64,000 nucleotides of DNA, from the NCBI GenBank assembly GCA_018139225.1, contig JAGSNX010000002.1:62001-126000 (forward strand). Reading direction: 5' to 3'. The DNA is from Microvirga sp. SRT01 (GTDB taxonomy: Bacteria > Pseudomonadota > Alphaproteobacteria > Sphingomonadales > Sphingomonadaceae). Position 1 is the stretch's first letter. Each line of letters begins with the position of its first letter. The position numbers and the translations under genes are program-made. The notes under the pieces were generated by a model that had not been told where the DNA came from, ran no database searches, and saw only the letters and a program-made list of their open reading frames with translations. Shown here in pieces: positions 19,586 through 27,811 of this stretch.

Positions 19586-20055
19586 GGATCGACGCGCTGC
19601 GACAGCTTGCGCTTCAGTTTCGTCGGGTTGGGCGCGAACAGGAACCCGAAGCTGACGCCGCCCTCCTTGCCCTTCACCGCGTGGTGCAAGCGGTGCGCCT
19701 GAAGCAGCCGCTTGGAATAGCCGCGCCGCGGGACCCAGCGCATGCCGAACCGCTGGTGGACCATCATGTCGTGGACGAACGCGTAGATGCCGCCATAGAT
19801 CGTGATGCCCAGCGCCGCCCACCACAGCGGCTCCCACCACATGCCCGCGGTGAACAGGCCGACGACGAACACGGCGAAGGTGACGGCGTAGAGGTCGTTC
19901 TTCTCGAACGCGCCCTCATGCGGTTCGTGGTGCGAGCGGTGCCAGCCCCAGCCCCAGCCGTGCATCACGTATTTGTGCGTCGCCCAGGCGAAGCACTCCA
20001 TGAACAGGACCATGCCGACCACCAGGGCCAGCTTCTCAAACCACGTCATCGTCAA
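19582..20055 (-). CDS. crtZ: Beta-carotene hydroxylase CrtZ
   Basis: 157 residues. The four histidine clusters of CrtZ are visible: HKYVMH 27-32, HRSHH 39-43, HDMMVH 95-100 and HRLHH 121-125, with membrane helices between (LVVGMVLFMECFAWA; AVTFAVFVVGLFTAGM). CrtZ hydroxylates C3 and C3' of the carotenoid rings. It is first in the crtZ-crtW operon. A C-terminal basic tail (TKLKRKLSQRVDP) ends in the overlap with crtW. Confidence 0.93.
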   Translation of the reverse strand: MTMTWFEKLALVVGMVLFMECFAWATHKYVMHGWGWGWHRSHHEPHEGAFEKNDLYAVTFAVFVVGLFTAGMWWEPLWWAALGITIYGGIYAFVHDMMVHQRFGMRWVPRRGYSKRLLQAHRLHHAVKGKEGGVSFGFLFAPNPTKLKRKLSQRVDP

Positions 20056-20101
20056 CTCCAGACCCGGTCGCTGTACGCCGCCGCCGGACCCGCGCCAACC
20101 G

Positions 20102-21037
20102 TCAGCCGGTCACTTCGGTTACTACGCGTGCCAATACCGCTCGTTCCGTCTCGCGCCGGGGCCCGCGCGCAAGCCACGTCGCGGCGAGAATCGATAGCGG
20201 CGCGAGCGCGATGCCGGCCAGGACGTCGACGCCGTAATGCCCGCCGAACACCGGCGTCGCGACGATCGTGACCCCGGCCCAGACCGGCGCGACGATCCGC
20301 CAACCCCTGACGTCGCGCTGCGCCCAGGCGAGGATGATCGGCAGCGTCGCATGATAGCTGGGGAACGTCACGATTCCCATCAACTGCGTCAGGTCCAGCG
20401 TCCGGAACGTACCGTCCCGCAGCCCCGCGATCATCGCCCGCTCCATCCAGGCGACCGAGGGCCAGAGGTGGCGATAGCCGGCAGGATCGAAGACGTTGCC
20501 CATTGCGGGCGTCGGGCCGGAGATCAGGATCGTCGCAAATCCGCCGAGGATCGCCGCCATAACCGCGGTTCTCAGCGTGGCGAAGCGGCCGGTGCCGCTG
20601 AGCACGACGATGGCGACGATCATCTGCACCGTCAGGCTGTGATAGGCGATGCCGCCGATCCAGAGCGACGGCGGTGACTCGTCGAGCGCGGCGAACACCG
20701 CCGGCCAGTCGAACCCCAGCGCCCGGTCCGCCGCCGCGAGATTGTCGTCCCACAGCGGCCCGCCCCGCGCGGCGAGCGCGTAGGCGAGCACGACGCCGAT
20801 GATCGTAAACAGCGTCATCTGCAGGAACGCCTCTGCGCCGGCTGCCAGCCGAGGACGGCCGCGGCTGATGCCGAACCCCATCGCCAGCGCCAGCATGGCA
20901 AGGCCAGCAGCCGGCGGCAGCGCGCGCACCGGATCGACGTGGAACCCCAGCCCGCTACAGGCCATGAGGCACGTCCCCGCCATGCCGGCGATCAGCCACC
21001 AGATCGGCGGGTCCCTCCTGTCGTCGATCACGCTCAC
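20102..21037 (-). CDS. PAP2-superfamily membrane protein, inositol-phosphorylceramide-synthase-like
   Basis: 311 residues from GTG 21037 (GTG 21031 is equally possible, preceded by gggggtgag). Several membrane helices surround the PAP2 catalytic motifs TFPSYHATLP and GGHYGVDVLAG, spaced as in the PAP2_3/inositol phosphorylceramide synthase group. Such enzymes transfer or hydrolyse phospho-headgroups at the membrane surface, and sphingomonads contain sphingolipids, which makes a headgroup role plausible but unproven. A longer reading frame to 21307 runs through a palindromic repeat and is rejected. It is 46 bases upstream of crtZ on the same strand. Confidence 0.82.
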   Translation of the reverse strand: MSVIDDRRDPPIWWLIAGMAGTCLMACSGLGFHVDPVRALPPAAGLAMLALAMGFGISRGRPRLAAGAEAFLQMTLFTIIGVVLAYALAARGGPLWDDNLAAADRALGFDWPAVFAALDESPPSLWIGGIAYHSLTVQMIVAIVVLSGTGRFATLRTAVMAAILGGFATILISGPTPAMGNVFDPAGYRHLWPSVAWMERAMIAGLRDGTFRTLDLTQLMGIVTFPSYHATLPIILAWAQRDVRGWRIVAPVWAGVTIVATPVFGGHYGVDVLAGIALAPLSILAATWLARGPRRETERAVLARVVTEVTG

Positions 21038-21141
21038 CCCCGCCCAACGCGGCAGCGCGGGCGCGGTGCCGGACTGAAGCGGCGAATCGGGCGCAGTCCT
21101 ACTTCTCTCTTCAGAGCAGCGGCGACCAAGCCGCTCCTCCC

Positions 21142-21225
21142 CCGTCATTGCGAGCGTAGCGAAGCAATCCAGTCCGGCGCTCGCGGCTCTGGATTGCCGC
21201 GTCGCTTCGCTCCTCGCAATGACGG
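21142..21225. repeat. Palindromic intergenic repeat, family C (84 bp)
   Basis: An 84-base element with perfect 13-base terminal inverted repeats, CCGTCATTGCGAG and CTCGCAATGACGG, and imperfectly paired inner arms (gcgtagcgaagcaatccag versus its complement). It would fold into one long hairpin. It lies upstream of the PAP2 gene. The rest of 21038-21404 holds the LexA box described below and no other gene that I can see. Confidence 0.75.
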
Positions 21226-21340
21226 CAACGCAGTGCGAGCGAGCACGTGCGGCCCCACGAGTGAGGCTGAAGATCGCGCCCGCTCGGCCGACCTCACCAC
21301 CCTCCAACCGCGATCCAACAAACGACCATCCACCTCCAAC

Positions 21341-21355
21341 GTTCTCATAATGTTC
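21341..21355 (+). promoter_or_regulatory. LexA box (alphaproteobacterial SOS operator)
   Basis: GTTCTCATAATGTTC matches the alphaproteobacterial LexA operator GTTC-N7-GTTC exactly. The spacer contains CATAAT, a good -10 hexamer, so a bound repressor would cover the promoter; no clear -35 is seen. The site is 50 bases upstream of a 30-codon ORF with a strong ribosome binding site. Confidence 0.72.
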
Positions 21356-21404
21356 TGTCCTACAAGGATTTCTCTTGGCATTCCGGGCTCAGCAGGAGGT
21401 AGTT

Positions 21405-21497
21405 ATGACACAGATGGATGCATCAATGCTGATGGCGGTCGCCGCCCTCATCAGCAGTCTGTCGGGCCTGATCTGGGCGCTTCGGCGGAAGGCCTGA
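21405..21497 (+). CDS. 30-residue single-span membrane protein, predicted SOS-controlled
   Basis: ATG 21405 follows the near-perfect ribosome binding site AGGAGGTAGTT. The 30 codons encode a short polar N-terminus (MTQMDAS), a hydrophobic helix (MLMAVAALISSLSGLIWAL) and a basic tail (RRKA), ending at TGA 21495-21497. The tail suggests a cytoplasmic C-terminus. With the exact LexA box 50 bases upstream, the arrangement matches that of Caulobacter SidA, a 29-residue SOS-induced inner-membrane inhibitor of division that acts on FtsW. Homology cannot be judged at this length; the analogy is inference. No other coding frame competes here. Confidence 0.7.
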   Translation: MTQMDASMLMAVAALISSLSGLIWALRRKA

Positions 21498-21626
21498 TCG
21501 GAGCGGCGGCAATCTTACCAACTTAGGTTGGGTGGCCTAGGTCACGGACCGGTTCGGTGCGTGTTCCGGGCCGCGTTCTGATCCAGTTTGCAGCGCAGCA
21601 CGGCGCAATGGGCAACCATCGTCACA

Positions 21627-23009
21627 ATGGCGGCCCATTCTCCTTTCCGCGCGATCGGCCTGACCATCGCCGCAATGCTCGTAGCGGCGGTGCCCGTCGC
21701 GGCTCAGCGGACACAGAACGGCCGGGCAGCGCCGGTCGCGCAACGCGGCAGCCGGTCCGACCCCTCGCCCTCGCCGCAGACGGCGGATACGCAGAACCGG
21801 CCGCCGCCGGGCCTGCTCGGCGATATAGGCGGCGTGCGCCCCTATCTGCGCGATCGCGGCGTCGAACTGACGCTTCGCTACGCTTCCGAAAGCGCCTATA
21901 ATCCCACGGGTGGCGAGCGGCATCTGTACCGCGAGACGGGCCAGTTCGATCTCGGCGCGACGATCGATATGGAGCAACTGGCGCAGATCGCCGGAGGGAC
22001 GTTCCAGGCGACCGTCACCTATCGCCGCGGCCACGATCTCGGCGCCGACGCCGGGCTGGGCGTGCTGCAACAGGTGCAGGAGGTTTATGGGCGTGGCCAG
22101 ACGTGGCGGCTGACGCAATTCTGGTACGAACAGGCGTTCGGCGCGGCGCGGTTGAAGGTCGGGCGCAGTTCGCCGGGCGAGGATTTCGAGGGTTTTTCCT
22201 GCCATTTCCAGAACCTCAGCTTCTGCGGATCGCAGCCGGGCAACCTGGTCGGCGATTACTGGTATAACTGGCCCGTCAGCCAATGGTCTGCCCGGCTGCG
22301 CATCGATCGTGCCGACGGCTTCGTGCAGGCCGGCATTTACGAGGTGAACCCGCGCAATCTGGAGCGTAATTTCTTCAGCTGGCGGTTCCGCGGCGCGACC
22401 GGCGTGCTGGTGCCGGTGGAACTCGGCTGGTCAGGCACGTCGGGGCGCACCGGCCATGTCTGGTCCTACCGCGCCGGCGGCTGGTACAGCAGCGCGGACG
22501 GCGACGACGTGCTGCTCGACATCGACCGCCGTCCCCTGATCGTCACCGACGCGGCGCCGATGCGGCGATCCGGTCGCTACGGCGGCTGGTTCAGCGTCCA
22601 GCAGCAGCTGACCGGCCGGGCCGAGGGCGGCAAGTCGGTGTCGGGGCTGAGCGCGTTCCTGAACGTCACGCAGGCGGATCGCCGCACGTCGGTAACCGAC
22701 AATCAGGTCGCGCTGGGGCTGTTCTACAAGGGGTTGGTGCCGTGGCGTCCCGGTGACGTGCTCGGGCTCGGGCTGGCGCGGACCAACGTCAACGCGCGCG
22801 CGATCCGCGGCGGCACGGCGGGGGTGGCGCCGAACGGCCTCGATCCCGGCCCGCGTGATGCGGAATATGCCGCCGAACTCTATTATAGTCTGCACCCGAC
22901 GCCCTGGCTGGAGCTTCGGCCCAATATCCAGGGCATCCACCATCCCGGCGGCCGGCGGAACGCGCGCGACGTGGCCGTGTTGGGCCTGAAGGCTGCGGTG
23001 ACATTGTGA
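21627..23009 (+). CDS. Carbohydrate porin, OprB family
   Basis: 460 residues from ATG 21627, with a signal peptide (RAIGLTIAAMLVAAVPVAAQ). After a Pro/Ser-rich linker, the OprB hallmark LLGDIGGVRPYLRDRGVELTLRY is followed by alternating beta strands through to the C-terminus (AVLGLKAAVTL). OprB proteins are outer-membrane sugar channels. It is 70 bases upstream of glucose dehydrogenase, suggesting delivery of glucose to the periplasmic enzyme. The start could also be a few codons upstream; the ribosome binding site is weak in either case. Confidence 0.92.
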   Translation: MAAHSPFRAIGLTIAAMLVAAVPVAAQRTQNGRAAPVAQRGSRSDPSPSPQTADTQNRPPPGLLGDIGGVRPYLRDRGVELTLRYASESAYNPTGGERHLYRETGQFDLGATIDMEQLAQIAGGTFQATVTYRRGHDLGADAGLGVLQQVQEVYGRGQTWRLTQFWYEQAFGAARLKVGRSSPGEDFEGFSCHFQNLSFCGSQPGNLVGDYWYNWPVSQWSARLRIDRADGFVQAGIYEVNPRNLERNFFSWRFRGATGVLVPVELGWSGTSGRTGHVWSYRAGGWYSSADGDDVLLDIDRRPLIVTDAAPMRRSGRYGGWFSVQQQLTGRAEGGKSVSGLSAFLNVTQADRRTSVTDNQVALGLFYKGLVPWRPGDVLGLGLARTNVNARAIRGGTAGVAPNGLDPGPRDAEYAAELYYSLHPTPWLELRPNIQGIHHPGGRRNARDVAVLGLKAAVTL

Positions 23010-23079
23010 TGCAACGGCGTCTCCGCAGGGCATGGCGCACGGCGTCGCAGGCTTCGATACACGACCCTTCACGACAGGG

Positions 23080-25524
23080 ATGACGGATATGGCGACACGG
23101 CAACCGGCCCCCAACGATGCAGTCGATCCGGTCCACGGATCGCGGCGTAGCAAGCTCTTGTCCGTTACGGCCGTCGTCGTCGGCCTGTTCGGACTCGCGA
23201 CGCTGATCGGTGGCGGGTTGCTGATCGCGGTCGGGGGCAGCTGGTATTACGTCATCGCCGGGCTGGCGATGCTCGCGACCGCGTGGCTGCTGTGGCGGCG
23301 CAACCCGGCCGCCCTGCACTTGTTTGCGGCGCTGGTGATCGGCACCGTCATCTGGGCGGTCGCGGAGATCGGCTTCGACTGGTGGCCGCTCGTGCCGCGC
23401 GGCGACATCATCTTCCTCATCGGCGCGTTCCTGCTGACCCCCTGGGTCACGCGGCGCCTCGACCGGCGCTGGCGCAGCGCGGCTGGACCCCTGGCGGGGG
23501 CGCTGGTCGTCGCCGCGATCGTCGGCATCGTATCGCTGCTGGCGAGCAGTTCGAAGGAATGGGAGGGGCAGCTCCCCGGCCCGCGCGCGGCGATGCCGGC
23601 GACGGAGAATGGGATGCCGGCGGGCGACTGGTTCGCGTACGGCGGCGATTGGCGCGGCACCAAATTCTCGCGATTGACGCAGATCACGCCGGCCAACGTC
23701 AAGGATCTGAAGGTCGCGTGGAGTTTCCGAACGGGCGACGTGAAGCGCGCCGGCGATCCGCAGGAGACCACCTACGAACTGACCCCGATCAAGATCGGCG
23801 ATACGCTCTACGCCTGCACCCCGCATAACATCGTCATCGCGCTGGATGCGGAAACGGGGAAGCAGCGCTGGCGCTTCGACCCGAAGATGACGACGCCGCT
23901 GCACCTCCAGCATCTGACCTGTCGCGGCGTGTCGTATCACGACGCACGCTGGGCGGGCGCGACGCAGGCCCCGGGCGGCGACTGCCCGCAGCGGATCGTC
24001 ACCGCCACCAACGACGCGCGACTGTTCGCGCTCGACGCGCGGACCGGCCGGCCCTGCCGGAGCTTCGGCGTCAACGGCGCGGTCGACCTGCGGCCGAACG
24101 TCCAGAACTACAATGGCGGCTGGTTCCAGTTCACCTCCGCCCCCGTCGTGACCAAGGGCCTGATCGTGGTCGGCGGCGCGATCTTCGACAATGCCGCCGT
24201 CCACATGCCGTCGGGCGTGATCCGCGCGTTCGACGTGGCGACGGGGCGGCTGGTGTGGAACTTCGATCCGGGCAATCCCAACGACACCGCGCCGCTCGGG
24301 CCGGGACGGCATTATGTGATCTCCACCCCCAACAGCTGGACGACGTCAGCCGCCGACGAGGGGCTGGGGATGATCTACGTGCCGATGGGCAATGGCGCGA
24401 TCGACCAGTGGGGCGGCAAGCGTTCGCCGGAGACGGAGCGCTTCTCCGCCTCGCTCGTCGCGCTCGACATCCCGACCGGTCGCGTGCGCTGGGTCTACCA
24501 GACCGTGCACCACGATTTGTGGGACATGGACATTCCGGCACAGCCCGCGCTGGTCGACCTGACGATACCGGGCCGCGGTATCGTGCCCGCGGTGGTGCAG
24601 TCGACCAAGACCGGCAACATCTTCGTCCTCGATCGCCGCACCGGCCAGCCGGTGCACCCGGTGACCGAGCGCCCGGTGCCCGGCGGGCCGGCACCGGGCG
24701 ACCGCCTGTCGCCGACGCAGCCCTTCTCCGCGGTGACGATGATGCCGCAGCAGCGTATCCGCGAAAGCGACATGTGGGGGGCGACGATGTTCGACCAACT
24801 CGCCTGCCGCATCACCTTCCGCAAGCTGCGCTACGAAGGGCCGTTCACGCCGCCGTCGCTGCGCGGATCGATCGTGTTCCCCGGTAATTTCGGGGTCATG
24901 GACTGGGGCGGCATGTCGATCGACCCGGTGCGGCAGGTCGCCTTCGCGCATCCCAATTACATGGCGTTCGTCGATCAGCTGATCCCGCAGGGCGATGCCG
25001 GCAAGAGCAACGACTCCGGTGGTGCGGCGGGCGGGTCGGATCGCGGCGGATCGGACGAGCACGGCTTCAACCCCAATAAAGGAGCGCCATTCGCCGTGTC
25101 GCTCAACCCGTTCCTGTCGAAGCTCGGTCTGCCGTGTCAGGCCCCGCCCTGGGGCTATGTCGCTGGCCTCGACCTCGTCAGCGGCAAGGTCGTGTGGCGG
25201 CACCGGAACGGCACGATCCGCGACGAGTCGCCTGTGCCGGTGCCGATCAAGATGGGCGTGCCGACCTTGGGCGGGCCGATGATGACCGCCAGCGGCGTCG
25301 CCTTCCTCAGTTCCGCGCTCGATTATTATGTCCGCGCCTACGACACCGGCACCGGCAAGGTGCTGTGGCGCGCGCGGCTGCCGGCCGGGGCGCAGGCGAC
25401 GCCGATGACCTACAGTTCTCCCGCTTCGGGGAGGCAGTTCATAATCGTAGTCGCGGGCGGGCATGGGTCACTCGGCACCCGGATGGGCGATTCGATCATC
25501 GCCTACGCCCTGCCGAGAACGTGA
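23080..25524 (+). CDS. gcd: Membrane-bound PQQ-dependent glucose dehydrogenase
   Basis: 814 residues from ATG 23080. About five N-terminal membrane helices (residues 20-150) precede a long quinoprotein beta-propeller with GGDWRGTKFSRLTQITPANVKDLKVAW, HLTCRGVSYHD and YQTVHHDLWDMDIPAQPALVDL, as in membrane-bound glucose dehydrogenases. The enzyme oxidises aldoses in the periplasm to lactones and passes electrons to ubiquinone. PQQ synthesis genes are not in this window. A Gly/Ser-rich insert (SGGAAGGSDRGGSDEHG) lies near residue 650. It probably forms an operon with the OprB porin. Confidence 0.93.
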   Translation: MTDMATRQPAPNDAVDPVHGSRRSKLLSVTAVVVGLFGLATLIGGGLLIAVGGSWYYVIAGLAMLATAWLLWRRNPAALHLFAALVIGTVIWAVAEIGFDWWPLVPRGDIIFLIGAFLLTPWVTRRLDRRWRSAAGPLAGALVVAAIVGIVSLLASSSKEWEGQLPGPRAAMPATENGMPAGDWFAYGGDWRGTKFSRLTQITPANVKDLKVAWSFRTGDVKRAGDPQETTYELTPIKIGDTLYACTPHNIVIALDAETGKQRWRFDPKMTTPLHLQHLTCRGVSYHDARWAGATQAPGGDCPQRIVTATNDARLFALDARTGRPCRSFGVNGAVDLRPNVQNYNGGWFQFTSAPVVTKGLIVVGGAIFDNAAVHMPSGVIRAFDVATGRLVWNFDPGNPNDTAPLGPGRHYVISTPNSWTTSAADEGLGMIYVPMGNGAIDQWGGKRSPETERFSASLVALDIPTGRVRWVYQTVHHDLWDMDIPAQPALVDLTIPGRGIVPAVVQSTKTGNIFVLDRRTGQPVHPVTERPVPGGPAPGDRLSPTQPFSAVTMMPQQRIRESDMWGATMFDQLACRITFRKLRYEGPFTPPSLRGSIVFPGNFGVMDWGGMSIDPVRQVAFAHPNYMAFVDQLIPQGDAGKSNDSGGAAGGSDRGGSDEHGFNPNKGAPFAVSLNPFLSKLGLPCQAPPWGYVAGLDLVSGKVVWRHRNGTIRDESPVPVPIKMGVPTLGGPMMTASGVAFLSSALDYYVRAYDTGTGKVLWRARLPAGAQATPMTYSSPASGRQFIIVVAGGHGSLGTRMGDSIIAYALPRT

Positions 25525-25544
25525 CGAGCGACCGTTCCGCCAGC

Positions 25545-25570
25545 GGAACGGAACGGCCGCAATGTCGGTT
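25545..25570 (+). promoter_or_regulatory. EcfG-like general stress promoter
   Basis: GGAAC at 25545-25549, a 16-base spacer, and CGGTT at 25566-25570 resemble the EcfG consensus GGAAC-N16/17-CGTT. It ends 25 bases before the start of the DUF1206 gene. The -10 deviates by one base, so this is a moderate-confidence site. Confidence 0.5.
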
Positions 25571-25594
25571 TGTCGTGCAACAGGAGGAGTTTGC

Positions 25595-26383
25595 ATGACT
25601 GCCAGTGCCCGGCTGACTTCATTGACGCGGATCGGTTTCGCGACGCGAGGATTGCTCTACATCGTCATCGCCGTGCTGATCGTCCGCACCGGCCGCGCCG
25701 AGGACCCGAGCGGCGCGCTGGAGTATCTCGGCAAGGGTGGCGGCCAGTGGCTGCTCGGGATCATGGCGGCGGGACTGGTCGCGTACGGCATCTGGCGGCT
25801 GTCCGACGCGGCGTTCGACATCGAACGTCACGGGAGCGACCGCAAGGGCGCGATGGAACGCGCTGGCGCCGGCGTCAGCGGCATCGTGCATCTCGTCCTC
25901 GCATGGCAGGCCGTTCGCCTCATGCGTGGTGTCGCGGCATCCGGCGACGGCACGCAGGAGGGCGCTCAAGCTGCAATGGGTCTGCCGGGCGGGTGGGCGC
26001 TGGTGATGCTGGGCGGCGTGGTCCTGTTCGGGCTGGGCGCGGTGCAGATCGTCAAGTCCGTCAAGGCGGGTTTCCTGCGCTATCTGGACCCGCAGATCGC
26101 GTCGCAGCTATGGGCGCAGTGGAGCGGTCGCGCCGGTTATGCCGCACGCGGGTTGGTGTTCATCATCAGCGCCTTTTTCCTCGTCCGTGCCGGGCTGGAG
26201 GAACAGGCCGGCGAGGCGGGCGGCATGGCGCGGGTGCTATCGTGGCTGACCAGCCCGTTCGACATCATCATCGGTGCAGGCCTGTTCGGCTTCGGCGTGT
26301 TCAGCCTGATCGAGGCGCGGTACCGGCGGTTGCACGACGTGCCGGTCGACGGCATCGTGCGGCGCGCGACGACCTTGCACTGA
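25595..26383 (+). CDS. DUF1206 family membrane protein
   Basis: 262 residues from ATG 25595, preceded by a strong RBS (caggaggag). There are three repeats of a two-helix unit, each opening with an R-x-G-x-(A/V)-(T/A)-R-G-L-(L/V)-Y/F pattern (TRIGFATRGLLYIVIA; SGRAGYAARGLVFIIS), the DUF1206 signature. Function is unknown; members often belong to general stress regulons, in line with the EcfG-like promoter just upstream. A Dabb-domain gene follows 33 bases downstream. Confidence 0.88.
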   Translation: MTASARLTSLTRIGFATRGLLYIVIAVLIVRTGRAEDPSGALEYLGKGGGQWLLGIMAAGLVAYGIWRLSDAAFDIERHGSDRKGAMERAGAGVSGIVHLVLAWQAVRLMRGVAASGDGTQEGAQAAMGLPGGWALVMLGGVVLFGLGAVQIVKSVKAGFLRYLDPQIASQLWAQWSGRAGYAARGLVFIISAFFLVRAGLEEQAGEAGGMARVLSWLTSPFDIIIGAGLFGFGVFSLIEARYRRLHDVPVDGIVRRATTLH

Positions 26384-26416
26384 GCGGGCGATCGGCGGAC
26401 CTTCGGAAGGAATATC

Positions 26417-26815
26417 ATGGTGGTGGATCGTCGACGCTGGATGGGACTGCTGACCGTCGCCGGCCTTGCAACCGTGGCGGGTCGCGCCACGGCGGCCGGG
26501 CGCGGCGCTACGAAGGGCAAGGTCGTACATCACGTCTTCTTCTGGCTAAAGGACCCGGCGACCGCCCCGAAACTCATCGCCGGCCTGAAGACGTTGCGCG
26601 ACATTCCCGTCATCCGCGAATTGCGGGTCGGGGTGCCTGCCGATACGGAAAAGCGATCGGTGGTGGACGGCAGCTATCACGTGTCGGAACTCATGATCTT
26701 CGACACGGTCGAGGATCAGGCGCGCTATCAGGACCACCCCATACACCAGCGTTTCGTCGCCACCTGCGGCGACCTTTGGGAAAAGGTGGTCGTGTACGAC
26801 AGCATCGACGTGTAG
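26417..26815 (+). CDS. Dabb (stress-responsive alpha/beta barrel) domain protein with export signal
   Basis: 132 residues from ATG 26417 behind aaggaa. The N-terminus [24 protein letters not shown] looks like a Tat-type signal. The Dabb domain is recognisable as [12 protein letters not shown] at its start, then [29 protein letters not shown]. Dabb proteins form small dimeric barrels; some are stress-induced and some are cyclases, so no reaction is proposed. It probably shares a transcript with the DUF1206 gene. The 255 bases downstream are comparatively AT-rich and show no gene. Confidence 0.86.
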   Translation: MVVDRRRWMGLLTVAGLATVAGRATAAGRGATKGKVVHHVFFWLKDPATAPKLIAGLKTLRDIPVIRELRVGVPADTEKRSVVDGSYHVSELMIFDTVEDQARYQDHPIHQRFVATCGDLWEKVVVYDSIDV

Positions 26816-27070
26816 TGGCCGCCGCTGAGATTGCAGCATATATTCAAGCGTCCGCTTACCCGCTCGTACTATTCGCGGGAACTATCGACGGCGCAGTGCC
26901 TCTTCTGATAACTCAGGTAAGTAATTCACATCAGATAGAAATAGAGGCCGGGTGGCGGCGGCATTAAGCCGTCTGAAAGCGGAAACGTGTCATGAACGCC
27001 CGTCGGTCAACAAGTTCCTGGCAAAGCCGATCGGGCGCTCCGGCATCCGCCATCATCTATCGAGCAGACC

Positions 27071-27328
27071 ATGCCACGATTTTTCCTGAACCTGCACAGC
27101 GACGTGGACACCGCGCTGGATACCGAGGGCGCGATGTTCGACTCCTCGGACGACATGAAGGCGGCGGCGCTGGGTGGCGCGAGAGAAATCATTGCGGCCG
27201 ACGCAATGTCCGGCGTGGTCGATTTGAGCCCGCGTATCGAGGTTCAGGACGAAGCCGGGACAGTCGTTCACGTGCTGTATTTCGCTCAGGCCATCGCGTT
27301 CCTCTCCACCGGATCTCGCGCGGCATAA
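27071..27328 (+). CDS. DUF6894 family small protein
   Basis: 85 residues, MPRFFLNLHSD... with the family pattern of an early MPRFFxxL strand, a DTEG turn, a helix full of Ala (DDMKAAALGGAREIIAADAM) and a final strand PRIEVQDEAGTVVHVLYFAQAI. Such proteins are common in Sphingomonas and Methylobacterium and have no known function. The gene stands alone; the upstream gap carries no certain promoter. Confidence 0.75.
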   Translation: MPRFFLNLHSDVDTALDTEGAMFDSSDDMKAAALGGAREIIAADAMSGVVDLSPRIEVQDEAGTVVHVLYFAQAIAFLSTGSRAA

Positions 27329-27416
27329 CGCCAGCCCGCCGACGTGCCCGACCCGCAGGAGCGATACGGCGTCACCGGGAACGTGACCTGCTGGAAACGG
27401 CGCTCCGATCGTGCGA

Positions 27417-27710
27417 TCAAAGTCCGATCTTGTCGAGGGCAGCCGCCAGTTCTCCGCTGATGGCCTCGCCGTCGCCACTGTCGCCGTTGCTGGGTGTCAT
27501 CCGGTTCAGGACGGTGTGGATGCGCTTCTGCGCCACCTCCAGCATCTTCCGGCGCACCTCCCGCGTTTGGTTGGTGCGCCACGACGGGCTTTCGCCGACC
27601 AGCGCCGCCCATTTGCCCTCCTCCGCCGCCAGCATTGCCAGCGCGAGACGCAGGCCGTCGCGGCGCCCGCGCTCGTAAGGGTCGGACCTGTGCTCGTCAT
27701 CGTCGGACAT
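27417..27710 (-). CDS. Hypothetical protein, charged, helical
   Basis: 97 residues from ATG 27710-27708, preceded by caggacgatgcc. The protein is rich in charge and predicted helical (YERGRRDGLRLALAMLAAEEGKWAALVGE; NQTREVRRKMLEVAQKRIHTVLNRM), with no signal peptide or membrane segment. I do not recognise a family. It is divergent from the Mfd-like gene. An in-frame upstream ATG at 27797 would add 29 residues but has no good ribosome binding site. Confidence 0.6.
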   Translation of the reverse strand: MSDDDEHRSDPYERGRRDGLRLALAMLAAEEGKWAALVGESPSWRTNQTREVRRKMLEVAQKRIHTVLNRMTPSNGDSGDGEAISGELAAALDKIGL

Positions 27711-27811
27711 GGCATCGTCCTGCGGCAATCGTCGTGCGGCGTCCACCCTGCGCCCGGGAACGGCAACGACGCGTGAGAGTTTCTCCAGCATACTCAACAG
27801 GATGAACCCTT

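Noticed and set aside
20102..21307. Longer start for the PAP2 protein
   Set aside because: It runs through the family C palindrome; GTG 21037 or 21031 is more credible.
26816..27070. Comparatively AT-rich gap considered for an RNA gene or horizontal island
   Set aside because: No stable hairpin pattern, tRNA motif or integrase remnant could be recognised by eye.
27711..27811. Search for a LexA box in front of the Mfd-like gene
   Set aside because: No GTTC-N7-GTTC or GAAC-N7-GAAC spacing found.
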